A DNA stretch of 64,000 bases from CAZVPF01 sp964628195 (GTDB lineage: Bacteria; Planctomycetota; Phycisphaerae; Sedimentisphaerales; Anaerohalosphaeraceae): NCBI GenBank assembly GCA_964628195.1, contig CAZVPF010000016.1, forward strand, positions 1 through 64,000, written 5' to 3'. Numbering within the stretch: the first letter of the stretch is position 1; each line of letters opens with the position of its first letter. The position numbers and the translations under genes were made by a program. A model generated the notes under the pieces. It searched no databases. It was given only the letters and a program-made list of their open reading frames with translations, and was not told the origin of the DNA. Below, in pieces: positions 16,654 through 24,140 of this stretch.

Positions 16654-17709
16654 CTATTCCCAGAACCTGCCGTTCTGGTCCATAGTATCTTTCCATATCT
16701 CGAGGTTCTCAAGGTAGACGCTTGTTCCCCTGGCGACACAGCTCAGCGGGTCCTCGACGAGTATCACCTTAAGCCCGGTCGCATTAGAAAGAACCGTATC
16801 CATCCCTCGAAGCAGGGAACCTCCGCCGCAAAGATGAACGCCGTTTTCGATAAGGTCAGCGGCAAGTTCGGGGTCGGCTTTTTCAAGCGTGCGCATAACT
16901 GTTTCTATAATCCCGGCGATAGGCTCTCTCAGGGCCTCGCGTATCTCCTCGCTGGTGATAACTATCTTTCTCGGCAGGCCCGATATAGTGTCCCTGCCTG
17001 CGACTTCCATGGTAAGCTCCTGTTCGAGCGGGGCGGCTGAGCCTATCTGAATTTTGACCTGCTCTGCACGCGGTTCACCAATAAGCAGGTTATATGTCCT
17101 CTTCAAATGGTTAATTATCGCCTCGTCAAAATTGTCGCCGCCGATGCGTATGGACTCGCAGGTGCTGATGTCGGCGAGGCTCATTATCGCGACCTCGGTG
17201 GTGCCGCCTCCGATGTCGACGATCATCGATGCCGTAGGCTCGGTAATGGGCAGGCCTGCACCGATACCGGCGGCCATAGGCTCGTCGACGAGGTAAACCT
17301 TTCTAGCACCGGCTCGTTCGGCGCTGTCGATAACTGCTCGTCTTTCCACAGCGGTAATACCGCTGGGCACGGAAATAACCACCCGAGGACGCACAAGCCC
17401 CCCTCTTCCGTGGACTTTGCGAATGAAATAGCTCAGCATAGCCTCGGTGATTTCGAAGTCGCTGATAACTCCGTCTTTCAACGGACGAACAGCCGATATC
17501 GAGCCTGGGGTCTTTCCGAGCATCTCCCGTGCAACAAGGCCAACCGCTTCGCCGTTATTTAGAACAACATTGGTGCCTTTTCGCACCGCGACAACTGAGG
17601 GTTCGTTCAGGACTATGCCTTCGTTTCGAACACATACAAGGGTATTGCATGTTCCGAGGTCAATACCCATATCCATGCTGAACCAGCCCAAAATCGTGTC
17701 AAGTATCAC
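16654..17709 (-). CDS. mreB: Actin-like cell-shape protein MreB
   Basis: This 351-residue protein has all actin-fold signatures: MGIDLGTCNTLVCV (phosphate 1), VDIGGGTTEVAIM (phosphate 2) and LCGGGSLLRGM (adenosine). The N-terminal MILDTILGWFSM looks like the amphipathic membrane-binding helix of MreB. It polymerises on ATP under the membrane and guides the elongation synthases. The start is GTG 17709, with AAGGGA in front. It is the first of mreBCD-PBP2. The spacer upstream holds a stable hairpin (17748-17774), then a 54-residue membrane-protein gene and a coiled-coil gene. Confidence 0.95.
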   Translation of the reverse strand: MILDTILGWFSMDMGIDLGTCNTLVCVRNEGIVLNEPSVVAVRKGTNVVLNNGEAVGLVAREMLGKTPGSISAVRPLKDGVISDFEITEAMLSYFIRKVHGRGGLVRPRVVISVPSGITAVERRAVIDSAERAGARKVYLVDEPMAAGIGAGLPITEPTASMIVDIGGGTTEVAIMSLADISTCESIRIGGDNFDEAIINHLKRTYNLLIGEPRAEQVKIQIGSAAPLEQELTMEVAGRDTISGLPRKIVITSEEIREALREPIAGIIETVMRTLEKADPELAADLIENGVHLCGGGSLLRGMDTVLSNATGLKVILVEDPLSCVARGTSVYLENLEIWKDTMDQNGRFWE

Positions 17710-17747
17710 TGTGAATCCCTTCGATTAATAGGCTGCCGATTCCTTAG

Positions 17748-17774
17748 AGCCCGCGAAATCCCGTTTCGCAGGCT
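17748..17774 (-). promoter_or_regulatory. Stable RNA hairpin in the leader of mreB
   Basis: On the minus strand an 11-base-pair stem (arms 17764-17774 and 17748-17758, one G-U pair) encloses a 5-base loop. No U-run follows, so it is not a classic terminator. It lies about 40 bases before the mreB start and may partly terminate, stabilise or process the transcript from the coiled-coil gene, setting different levels for the two parts. Confidence 0.5.
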
Positions 17775-17838
17775 ATTAAACTCTTCACGATCTATATCCC
17801 GCTCTTAATATTTCAAACGTGCCGCAAAAAACCAATTA

Positions 17839-18003
17839 TCAGCGAGGGCCGATGATCTTAAAGATCGCCTCTGCGCCGTAATGATTAATGCAGACAAAAA
17901 TTACCATCCCTGCCGTGGCCAGCACCGTTGCTGTCGATATCGCAAGGATAGCCGTATATACATCGTTTACCGCTGCTGCTGCTTTTTTATTAACCGGGCT
18001 CAT
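17839..18003 (-). CDS. Small membrane protein, 54 residues
   Basis: The frame ATG 18003 to TGA 17839 starts 3 bases after the stop of the coiled-coil gene. It gives MSPVNKKAAAAVNDVYTAIL followed by a hydrophobic helix and a short tail ending IIGPR. One membrane segment covers about residues 16-40 (YTAIL to VICIN-like). The NDVYTAIL-x-I-S/A-x-A-T-V-L-A-T pattern resembles a short protein I associate with planctomycete genomes, from memory and not checked. Position and tight spacing say it is translated with the coiled-coil protein and lies in the same transcript as mreB. Function unknown; the context points to cell envelope or shape. Confidence 0.6.
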   Translation of the reverse strand: MSPVNKKAAAAVNDVYTAILAISTATVLATAGMVIFVCINHYGAEAIFKIIGPR

Positions 18004-18006
18004 AAA

Positions 18007-18885
18007 TCACAACTCTGTACTAACAGTGTCACCAACTCTCGGCCGTTCCTGGACAAGTTCCAGAACACCTGCCGACTTATTTACGTCAACATCCGTTATC
18101 ACGATATCGGCAAGAAAATCTTCACCGCGTAACGCGTGAAAAACCATACCTTCTTCAACCCCGTCGGCGGAACCAAGCGAAATCGTTATAAGCGACTGGC
18201 CGACTTCGTTGACGAGTCCCTTAAGTGCTCCTGCTGTCATAAGAGAGCTGTCCGCGGCCGGCTGAACCTGTCCGGGCTCACGAGTAACCGGAGCCATGTC
18301 TTCGTAGGAAACTTCCTCGCCGGTCGCCTGTGTAAGCTGGTTGAGCTTCTTCTCAAGGGCGGTCTTCTGTTCGAGGAAACGCTTCCTTTCGGCTTCGAGG
18401 GAGTCGAGGTCGACTATCTTTTCATAAAGGGCGGCCGTTATCTCGTTAAGTTCCTTGCGGTTATTGACAAGCTCGGAGCGAACCATGTCAAGCTGTTCCT
18501 GGGTTAGCTGGCGGGACTGCTCCATATTCGAGATCGTCTGCTCGAAACTCGTAATAAGACCCTTCCAGTTCTCGGACTGCTGCTTGTAAGCAAGGCTTTC
18601 ACGCTGACACTTGCGAAGTTCGGTCGCCACCTGAACCTTTTCGTCCTCGAGGCCCTGTATCGTATTGCGAAGGTCCTTCTCAAGTGTCTTCATCTCGGCG
18701 ATCTTCGCGTTGTACTCTTTGGTCTTCTGAGCGACCTCGGCCTTTAATACGTCGTTGAGGCTCTGCTGCTCTTCAAAATGAGACTTATAGTTGTTGGCTG
18801 TGCCTACATAGGAAACAACCACGCCGCAAAGGAAGATCGAAAGCAGTGACAGCAAAATAATTAATGCTTTTGTTAAAGTGCTCAA
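18007..18885 (-). CDS. Membrane-anchored coiled-coil protein of the cell-shape cluster
   Basis: This 292-residue protein has an N-terminal membrane anchor (about 5-27, LTKALIILLSLLSIFLCGVVVSY) and a long coiled coil (about 35-190, rich in E, K, Q, L). The C-terminal beta domain carries SLGSADGVEEGMVFHALRG and ITDVDVNKSAGVLEL. That last block resembles the G-x-x-DGV-x-x-GM repeat of MreC-type barrels, so the protein looks like a distant or shortened MreC analogue. The start is TTG 18885, with AAGGAG 7 bases before; the nearby ATG in another frame stops at once. A good promoter lies at 19066-19094, giving a leader of about 170 bases. It heads the run coiled-coil, 54-aa protein, mreB, mreC, mreD, PBP2. 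A role in organising the elongation machinery is inferred from this. Confidence 0.75.
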   Translation of the reverse strand: MSTLTKALIILLSLLSIFLCGVVVSYVGTANNYKSHFEEQQSLNDVLKAEVAQKTKEYNAKIAEMKTLEKDLRNTIQGLEDEKVQVATELRKCQRESLAYKQQSENWKGLITSFEQTISNMEQSRQLTQEQLDMVRSELVNNRKELNEITAALYEKIVDLDSLEAERKRFLEQKTALEKKLNQLTQATGEEVSYEDMAPVTREPGQVQPAADSSLMTAGALKGLVNEVGQSLITISLGSADGVEEGMVFHALRGEDFLADIVITDVDVNKSAGVLELVQERPRVGDTVSTEL

Positions 18886-19065
18886 AACATAACTCCTTTC
18901 AACACTGAGGCTGAAATTACCAAGCCAAAAAGGCTACTACAAATATCCAAAATACGATTATAACACTATAATTACAATTCAAAAACGTAATTGTGCTGAA
19001 ATTTTGTAGAAAAAGCAAACAATAAATCGGCAAATATACGCTTTTGACAGCAAATTTTCACCGAT

Positions 19066-19094
19066 ATTCTACGAAAACTGCCAGCGATGGTCAA
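19066..19094 (-). promoter_or_regulatory. Sigma-70-type promoter of the cell-shape cluster
   Basis: Read on the minus strand, TTGACC (19094-19089) and TAGAAT (19071-19066) are separated by 17 bases. The start of transcription would be near 19059, about 174 bases before the TTG start of the coiled-coil gene. Confidence 0.6.
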
Positions 19095-19383
19095 GATATA
19101 TTTAAAAAGCTCTTCTTTGGGCCCCAAAGGGCCGGCAGAATGGCCCGGGACGGCTGTAGAGGGGCCAAAGCAGCCCCCAATCAGGCTTACTGTAAAGTGC
19201 ACCAATAATATGGATAAAAGCACAGGTCGGCAATGACAGAGCCGAATGATCTCAATGAAAAATAATTCCCGGTCATTATCAAGTGCAGCTCTAAAACTTT
19301 ATTTCGAGGTAAAAAGATTTTTTGTCTTCGGACGGTTCAGGATAAATGCGAAGTTTTGATCTGCAAAGTTTTTTTGACGTTCC

Positions 19384-19412
19384 TTGACGCAGGCCCGCCA
19401 TAGGGCTATAAT
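19384..19412 (+). promoter_or_regulatory. Sigma-70-type promoter of metK
   Basis: TTGACG at 19384-19389 and TATAAT at 19407-19412 have a 17-base spacer. The predicted start, near 19419, leaves a 35-base leader with GGAGG at 19440-19444 before the ATG. Confidence 0.75.
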
Positions 19413-19453
19413 TATACGGTTTAATGAAATATTTTAATGGAGGTTAAAAACCT

Positions 19454-20659
19454 ATGGCAAAGAAGAAGGGCCGCAAGGGCGGCAAAATCCAGAACAAAGG
19501 TCATTTGTTCACAAGCGAATCTGTTACTATGGGGCACCCGGACAAGGTTGCCGACCAGATATCCGACGCCGTGCTTGACGCGATGCTCGAGCAGGACCCG
19601 AACAGCCGGGTTGCATGTGAAACACTTGTAACAACCGGGCTGGTGGTCGTAGCCGGTGAAATTACGACAACGGCGATTGTTGATATACCGACAGTAGTAA
19701 GGGAAACCATCAAGGGGATCGGATATACCGACCCGCATGCAGGGTTCGACGCCGACAACTGCGCGGTTATGGTGACGCTTGACCAGCAGAGCCCGGACAT
19801 CTCTCGCGGTGTGACCGAGGGGACGGGACTTCATAAGCAGCAGGGCGCGGGGGACCAGGGTCTTATGTTCGGTTACGCTTGTAAAGAGACTTCGGCGCTA
19901 TTGCCGCTGCCTATATTCCTTGCGCATAAACTGACCGACCGTCTTTCTATGATGCGGCAGAAAGGTAAGATGCCTTTCCTGAGGCCTGACGGCAAGAGCC
20001 AGGTTACGGTTGAATATGACGACAAGGGCAAGCCATTGCGTATTCATACTGCTGTTATTTCGACTCAGCATACGCCCGACGTTAAGTACCGCGAGCTGAA
20101 AAAGGAAATTATCGAAAACGTCATTATGCCGGTGCTTCCGAAAAGGCTGGTTGACAACAAGCTGATTCTGCATATCAATCCGACCGGAAAGTTCGTAATA
20201 GGCGGGCCTAAGGGCGACTGCGGGCTTACGGGCAGGAAGATAATTGTTGATACGTACGGCGGACGGGGCAGTCACGGCGGCGGAGCTTTCAGCGGGAAGG
20301 ACCCGACCAAGGTGGACAGGACTGCAAGCTATATGGCAAGGTATATCGCCAAGAATATTGTCGCGGCGGGCGTTGCGTCCGAATGCGAAGTTCAGCTTGC
20401 TTACGCTATTGGTGTCGCGGATCCGCTTTCTGTGCTGGTGAACACGCAGGGCACGGCGAAGATGGATGAACGGATTATTGAGGAAGCTGTGAAGGATATT
20501 TTCCCGCTAACTCCTTCGGGCATGATAAAGCACCTTAAGCTTCGCAGGCCGATATTTGAAAAGACCGCGAGGAACGGACATTTCGGCAAGAAGTTTGACG
20601 AGTTTACCTGGGAAAAGACCGACATGGCCAAAAAACTGCAGAAGCAGCTCGGTATGTAG
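19454..20659 (+). CDS. metK: S-adenosylmethionine synthetase
   Basis: This 401-residue enzyme makes SAM from methionine and ATP, using Mg and K ions. Visible signatures are GHLFTSESVTMGHPDK (N-terminal ATP/Mg motif, although most members have SESVxEGHPDK and here Met replaces Glu), GAGDQGLMFGYA (the methionine/ATP loop, G-A-G-D-Q-G) and GGGAFSGKDPTKVDRT (the P-loop-like C-terminal motif). The first 15 residues (MAKKKGRKGGKIQNK) are a basic extension before the domain. The gene has its own promoter and a terminator shared with the convergent purH. It is monocistronic. Confidence 0.96.
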   Translation: MAKKKGRKGGKIQNKGHLFTSESVTMGHPDKVADQISDAVLDAMLEQDPNSRVACETLVTTGLVVVAGEITTTAIVDIPTVVRETIKGIGYTDPHAGFDADNCAVMVTLDQQSPDISRGVTEGTGLHKQQGAGDQGLMFGYACKETSALLPLPIFLAHKLTDRLSMMRQKGKMPFLRPDGKSQVTVEYDDKGKPLRIHTAVISTQHTPDVKYRELKKEIIENVIMPVLPKRLVDNKLILHINPTGKFVIGGPKGDCGLTGRKIIVDTYGGRGSHGGGAFSGKDPTKVDRTASYMARYIAKNIVAAGVASECEVQLAYAIGVADPLSVLVNTQGTAKMDERIIEEAVKDIFPLTPSGMIKHLKLRRPIFEKTARNGHFGKKFDEFTWEKTDMAKKLQKQLGM

Positions 20660-20682
20660 TTTTGAAGAGCGTTGATAAAAAT

Positions 20683-20709
20683 AAAGCCCGGTTCAGGCCG
20701 GGCTTTTTT
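20683..20709. terminator. Bidirectional terminator between metK and purH
   Basis: The stem AAAGCCCGG/CCGGGCTTT (20683-20691 and 20698-20706) has a 6-base loop and a T-run on the plus side. The A-rich left flank gives a weaker U-run for minus-strand transcripts. It lies between the convergent stops at 20659 and 20753. Confidence 0.85.
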
Positions 20710-20752
20710 ATTGCAGTTTTAACTTCTACGCAAGTCTTCAGTATTGAAAAAA

Positions 20753-22363
20753 TTAATGCTTGAAGTGTCTTACGCCGGTGAAGACCATTGCGATTCCGTG
20801 TTTGTCGGCTGCTTCGATTACTTCTCCGTCTTTTTTCGAACCGCCGGGCTGGACGATACATGCGACGCCTGCTTTTGCCGCGTTTTCCACGTTGTCCGGG
20901 AAGGGGAAGAATGCGTCTGAGCCCATTGCGGCGCCTTTTGAGAGTTCGCCGGCCTGTTTGAAGGCTATAAGCCCTGATTCGACGCGGTTCATCTGGCCTG
21001 CGCCGACGCCGACGAGGCGTCCTCCGTTGACGAGTGTTATCGTGTTGCTCTTGACATGCTTTGCGGTCAGCCAGGCGATACGCAAATCCTCAAGCTGCTG
21101 TTTTGTTGGTTTTTTCTTTGTGGGGTACTCGAGTTCCTCCCTGTTCCAGCCGATGAGGTCCCTGTGCTGAAGGAGCATTCCGCCGACTATGCAGCGGACA
21201 TCGAATTCGCTTTCGTCAATTTTTGTACGGTCTATTGTTCCTGTCTGGAGCAGGCGGACGTTGCTGCCCCAGCTTTTGAGTGAGCGTATTACCTTTACGG
21301 CATCGGGGTCGAAGTGCGGTGCGATGATGACTTCGGCGAAAAATCCGCTTGCGCCTCTTTCCTTGCCGAAGCGGTCGTAAGATTCCATTATTATAGTCGC
21401 AAGTTCGGCGTCGACTTCGCGGTTGAGGGCGATTATTCCTCCGAACGCGCTTACGACGTCGCCGATGTAAGCCTTTTCGTAGGCTACTTTTATGTCCTCG
21501 TCGACGGAACAGCCGCAAGGATTCAGGTGTTTTACGACGACCGCTGCGGGCTCGACGAATTCCTTTACAAGCTCAAATGCCGCGTTTGCGTCGAGCAGGT
21601 TGTTGAAGCTGACAGCCTTGCCGCCGTTGAGCTGTTTTGCCGAGCCGAGGCTGACCTCTTCGTTTTCGGCGAGTTTATAAAACGCCGCGCTCTGGTGGGG
21701 GTTTTCGCCGTATCGCAGGTCGCTTTCCTTTTTCAACGCGATTGAAACCCGCTCGGGGAAAATTACGTCCGTTTTGCCGGAGAGGTACCTGGATATGGCG
21801 GCGTCATACGAGGCTGTAAGGCCGAATGCGACCCGCGCGAAATCCTTGCGGAGGTCTGGGTTGACCTTGCCGTTATTTGATCTCATTTCTTCGATAACGC
21901 AGTCATACTGCTCGGGGCTTGTTACGACTGTTACGAACTTGTGATTTTTGGCGGCGGACCTGACCATGCTGGGGCCGCCTATGTCGATGTTTTCTATGGC
22001 GTCGGCGAAGGTGCAGCCGGGTTTTGAAACCGTCTGCTCGAACGGATAAAGATTGACGCACACGAGGTCGATAGGTGTTATGTTATGTTCATTGAGCGAT
22101 TTTTTGTGGTCCTCGTTGTCGCGAAGTGCCAGAAGGGCTCCATGCACCTTCGGGTGCAGAGTTTTTACCCTGCCGTTCATCATCTCCGGGAAACCCGTCA
22201 CCGATTCGATACTGATAACATCGATTCCCTCTGCCGATATGGCCTTTGCCGTACCGCCGGTACTGATGATTTCCACTCCCATTTGAGAAAGGTTGCGGGC
22301 GAAATCGACAACACCCGTTTTGTCTGAAACGCTTATCAATGCCCTTTTAATCTTGACCGCCAT
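20753..22363 (-). CDS. purH: Bifunctional AICAR transformylase / IMP cyclohydrolase
   Basis: This 536-residue protein carries out the last two steps of purine synthesis. The N-terminal MGS-like cyclohydrolase domain (about 1-150) has SDKTGVVDFARNL, ISTGGTAKAI and NGRVKTLHPKVHGALL. The C-terminal formyltransferase domain has VVKHLNPCGCSV, AFGGIIALNREVD, MGSDAFFPFPDNVENAAKAG and a C-terminal HGIAMVFTGVRHFKH. Length is normal (the family is about 510-535). It lies 32 bases after the PQQ-propeller gene and may be in its operon, an unusual partner. The terminator at 20683-20709 ends the transcript. Confidence 0.96.
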   Translation of the reverse strand: MAVKIKRALISVSDKTGVVDFARNLSQMGVEIISTGGTAKAISAEGIDVISIESVTGFPEMMNGRVKTLHPKVHGALLALRDNEDHKKSLNEHNITPIDLVCVNLYPFEQTVSKPGCTFADAIENIDIGGPSMVRSAAKNHKFVTVVTSPEQYDCVIEEMRSNNGKVNPDLRKDFARVAFGLTASYDAAISRYLSGKTDVIFPERVSIALKKESDLRYGENPHQSAAFYKLAENEEVSLGSAKQLNGGKAVSFNNLLDANAAFELVKEFVEPAAVVVKHLNPCGCSVDEDIKVAYEKAYIGDVVSAFGGIIALNREVDAELATIIMESYDRFGKERGASGFFAEVIIAPHFDPDAVKVIRSLKSWGSNVRLLQTGTIDRTKIDESEFDVRCIVGGMLLQHRDLIGWNREELEYPTKKKPTKQQLEDLRIAWLTAKHVKSNTITLVNGGRLVGVGAGQMNRVESGLIAFKQAGELSKGAAMGSDAFFPFPDNVENAAKAGVACIVQPGGSKKDGEVIEAADKHGIAMVFTGVRHFKH

Positions 22364-22395
22364 GTCACTTTTCCCCTTTTTGCATTTATTGAGTA

Positions 22396-23505
22396 TTAGT
22401 ATTCGCGGGGCGCGGGCCTTATGGCCGCGATGCGTCCCTTTTCGTCACTTACGTAGATGATTTCATCGAAACCGTTGTATGCAAAGTCTGTGACTTTTGC
22501 GAAATTGAGTTTATAGAGAGCTTCGTTTTTTGAATTGTCCATCACGACGAGGATTGAAGGTTTTGTCATTACGTAGGCTATAGAGCCGGATTCTGATACA
22601 AGTCCGATGCCGTTTTCCAGGTGCCATCTTCGCGTTCCTTTTTCCTTGTCAATAGCATAGAGGCCCATTTCGCCGGCGGGCTGATAGAGCACCTGTTGGC
22701 CGATGTTCAGGGAACTGTAAAGAGGGGCGGCGGTATTGAAGCTGTCGTTCCACAAGGGCTTTCCGGTAGCGACGTCGAGTTTGTAAACTTTAGTGCTGAG
22801 GGCACTTATATAAACAGCCTGTTCGTCGCGGACGAGCGGGGCCTGTATCGAACCTATGATATCGTACTGCCAGAGCTTTTGGGGGCCGTCGGCGGTTATG
22901 CAAACCACGCTGCCTGTGTCTGTGGCGAAGATAAGTCGCTTGTCGTTTACCACGAGGGAATTTATTATCGAGTCATCGTCAGCGGTGACCTGAAACTGTC
23001 TCCAGAAACCGTCAAGGTTTATGGCGTTGAGCCTGCGTTCGGAACCTGCGATGAACAAGTGAGTGCTGTTTCTGCCTATTCTTGAAATGTTGCTTCTGCC
23101 TATATTGTCGAATCGCTGGGTTGTTTTTATGGCGCCGGAAAACGGGTCCAGCACAAGCAGTTCATTTCCCACCATGAACCAGAGTTTTTCTTCGTAGAAA
23201 AAGGGTTTCCATACAGGCAGTCCCTTTGAGGCTATCGGCAGCAGAAAACGCACCGAGCCATTTTGGCGGTTGACGCAAAAGAGGTAATTGCTGTCTGTTA
23301 TTGCGTATAGATATTTTCCGAATACGTAGAGGGAATCTATCTGCTCGGCTGGTTTAACGGGGACGTATGTCTGCCACTGGAGGCGGAGTCCGGCTTTTTG
23401 GAGAATGGACGAGTCGACGAGCGCGTCCTGATTAGCAGCGAAACAGCACGAAGAAGCGGTTAGAACCGCTGTGAAAACCATTATTCTTACAAAAGCGTTT
23501 AACAT
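22396..23505 (-). CDS. Secreted PQQ-like beta-propeller protein
   Basis: This 369-residue protein has a signal peptide (MLNAFVRIMVFTAVLTASSC, with cleavage likely near CFA-AN; a lipobox reading around SSC is weak). Repeats of the PQQ/BamB type follow: YAITDSNYLFCVNRQNGS, ATDTGSVVCITADG, KVYKLDVATGKPLW and YAIDKEKGTRRWHLENG. Each blade ends with the W/G-rich turn of the family. No quinoprotein catalytic residues are evident, so it is more likely a structural or protein-binding propeller at the membrane or cell surface than a dehydrogenase. The ATG at 23505 has AGGATAGG in front; a longer frame from 23526 lacks a site. It lies 32 bases before purH and follows a small unknown gene. Confidence 0.8.
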   Translation of the reverse strand: MLNAFVRIMVFTAVLTASSCCFAANQDALVDSSILQKAGLRLQWQTYVPVKPAEQIDSLYVFGKYLYAITDSNYLFCVNRQNGSVRFLLPIASKGLPVWKPFFYEEKLWFMVGNELLVLDPFSGAIKTTQRFDNIGRSNISRIGRNSTHLFIAGSERRLNAINLDGFWRQFQVTADDDSIINSLVVNDKRLIFATDTGSVVCITADGPQKLWQYDIIGSIQAPLVRDEQAVYISALSTKVYKLDVATGKPLWNDSFNTAAPLYSSLNIGQQVLYQPAGEMGLYAIDKEKGTRRWHLENGIGLVSESGSIAYVMTKPSILVVMDNSKNEALYKLNFAKVTDFAYNGFDEIIYVSDEKGRIAAIRPAPREY

Positions 23506-23607
23506 GTCGCCTATCCTGCAAAACAAAATAATCTTATAATATAATACGAGGGGCTTAAGTCGCCTCTAACACTGAGTTGGGCGAAAAAGCAATTATTCGA
23601 GATTCAC

Positions 23608-23892
23608 TTAATTCAGTTCAACATAGTCCGAGAGGTTGACATTTTTTTCAGCTTCAAAGTCTCTTAGCTCTTTAATTCGCTCGATGTCGTCATTTATCCG
23701 GTTGGCCAGTTTAAAAATATACGGTTTTCCCTCGAGCCTGTTTTTAAGGTCATCGAGCATAGGTTCCCATTTGCCGCCATACAACTGCGACTTGAGAACT
23801 ACGAGCATCTTGTGCTCGGTGCTCAGCGAACGAACGAAGCTGCTGACTTCTTCGCCGGCTGAACTTTGCTGATTTTTTTCCTGCTTAGCCAT
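23608..23892 (-). CDS. Hypothetical small helical protein
   Basis: This 94-residue protein starts MAKQEKNQQSSAGEEVSS at ATG 23892; a start at 23913 has no better site. A short Ser/Glu/Gln-rich leader is followed by a basic-acidic helical domain (VRSLSTEHKMLVVLKSQLYG, then NDDIERIKELRDFEAEKNV). I do not recognise the family. There is no signal peptide, so it is probably cytoplasmic. It is the first gene before the PQQ-propeller gene (102 bases apart), behind a weak promoter at 23914-23942. Confidence 0.55.
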   Translation of the reverse strand: MAKQEKNQQSSAGEEVSSFVRSLSTEHKMLVVLKSQLYGGKWEPMLDDLKNRLEGKPYIFKLANRINDDIERIKELRDFEAEKNVNLSDYVELN

Positions 23893-23913
23893 AGCGGACC
23901 TCGCTTGAAGCAA

Positions 23914-23942
23914 ATATTACAGGGAAGGTTGGTGAAAAGCAA
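23914..23942 (-). promoter_or_regulatory. Possible promoter upstream of the small helical gene
   Basis: On the minus strand TTGCTT (23942-23937) and TAATAT (23919-23914) are 17 bases apart, each with four of six consensus positions. It may serve the 23892-20753 gene run. Confidence 0.35.
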
Positions 23943-24076
23943 ATCAAAAAATAACATTGGTCAAATTTCAGAACTTTCAGGGCCCGGTTTATCTTTAGCT
24001 GCCGGGGTGAGTTTTATGTAAAGAGTATTTGACCTGTATTACCGGTGGGGCAGGACGCAGAATACAGGGTGGAGAA

Positions 24077-24102
24077 TTAAAAAAGCCCCGTATTTACGGG
24101 GC
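24077..24102 (-). terminator. Terminator of the sigma-54 activator gene
   Basis: On the minus strand, GCCCCGTA/TACGGGGC (24085-24102, loop AA) is followed by eight bases rich in U (24084-24077). It lies 39 bases past the stop of the activator gene. Confidence 0.85.
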
Positions 24103-24140
24103 CTTTAAGGGGGATTACGGGGTTTGGAGAATTTTTTTAT

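Larger units (their letters stand above)
18886..19453. other. Divergent control region between the cell-shape cluster and metK
   Basis: This 568-base spacer has no convincing gene. It carries one outward promoter for each side (19066-19094 minus, 19384-19412 plus) and a GC-rich patch at about 19118-19186 with several G/C runs. I found no SAM-riboswitch-like arrangement downstream of the metK promoter, whose leader is only about 35 bases. Confidence 0.5.

Noticed and set aside
18972..19223. An 83-codon minus-strand frame in the metK/cell-shape spacer
   Set aside because: It is hydrophobic only at the start, lacks a ribosome-binding site and overlaps the promoter of the cell-shape cluster.
19413..19453. 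A SAM riboswitch upstream of metK
   Set aside because: The leader downstream of the strong promoter is only about 35 bases and has no room for a known SAM-binding aptamer.
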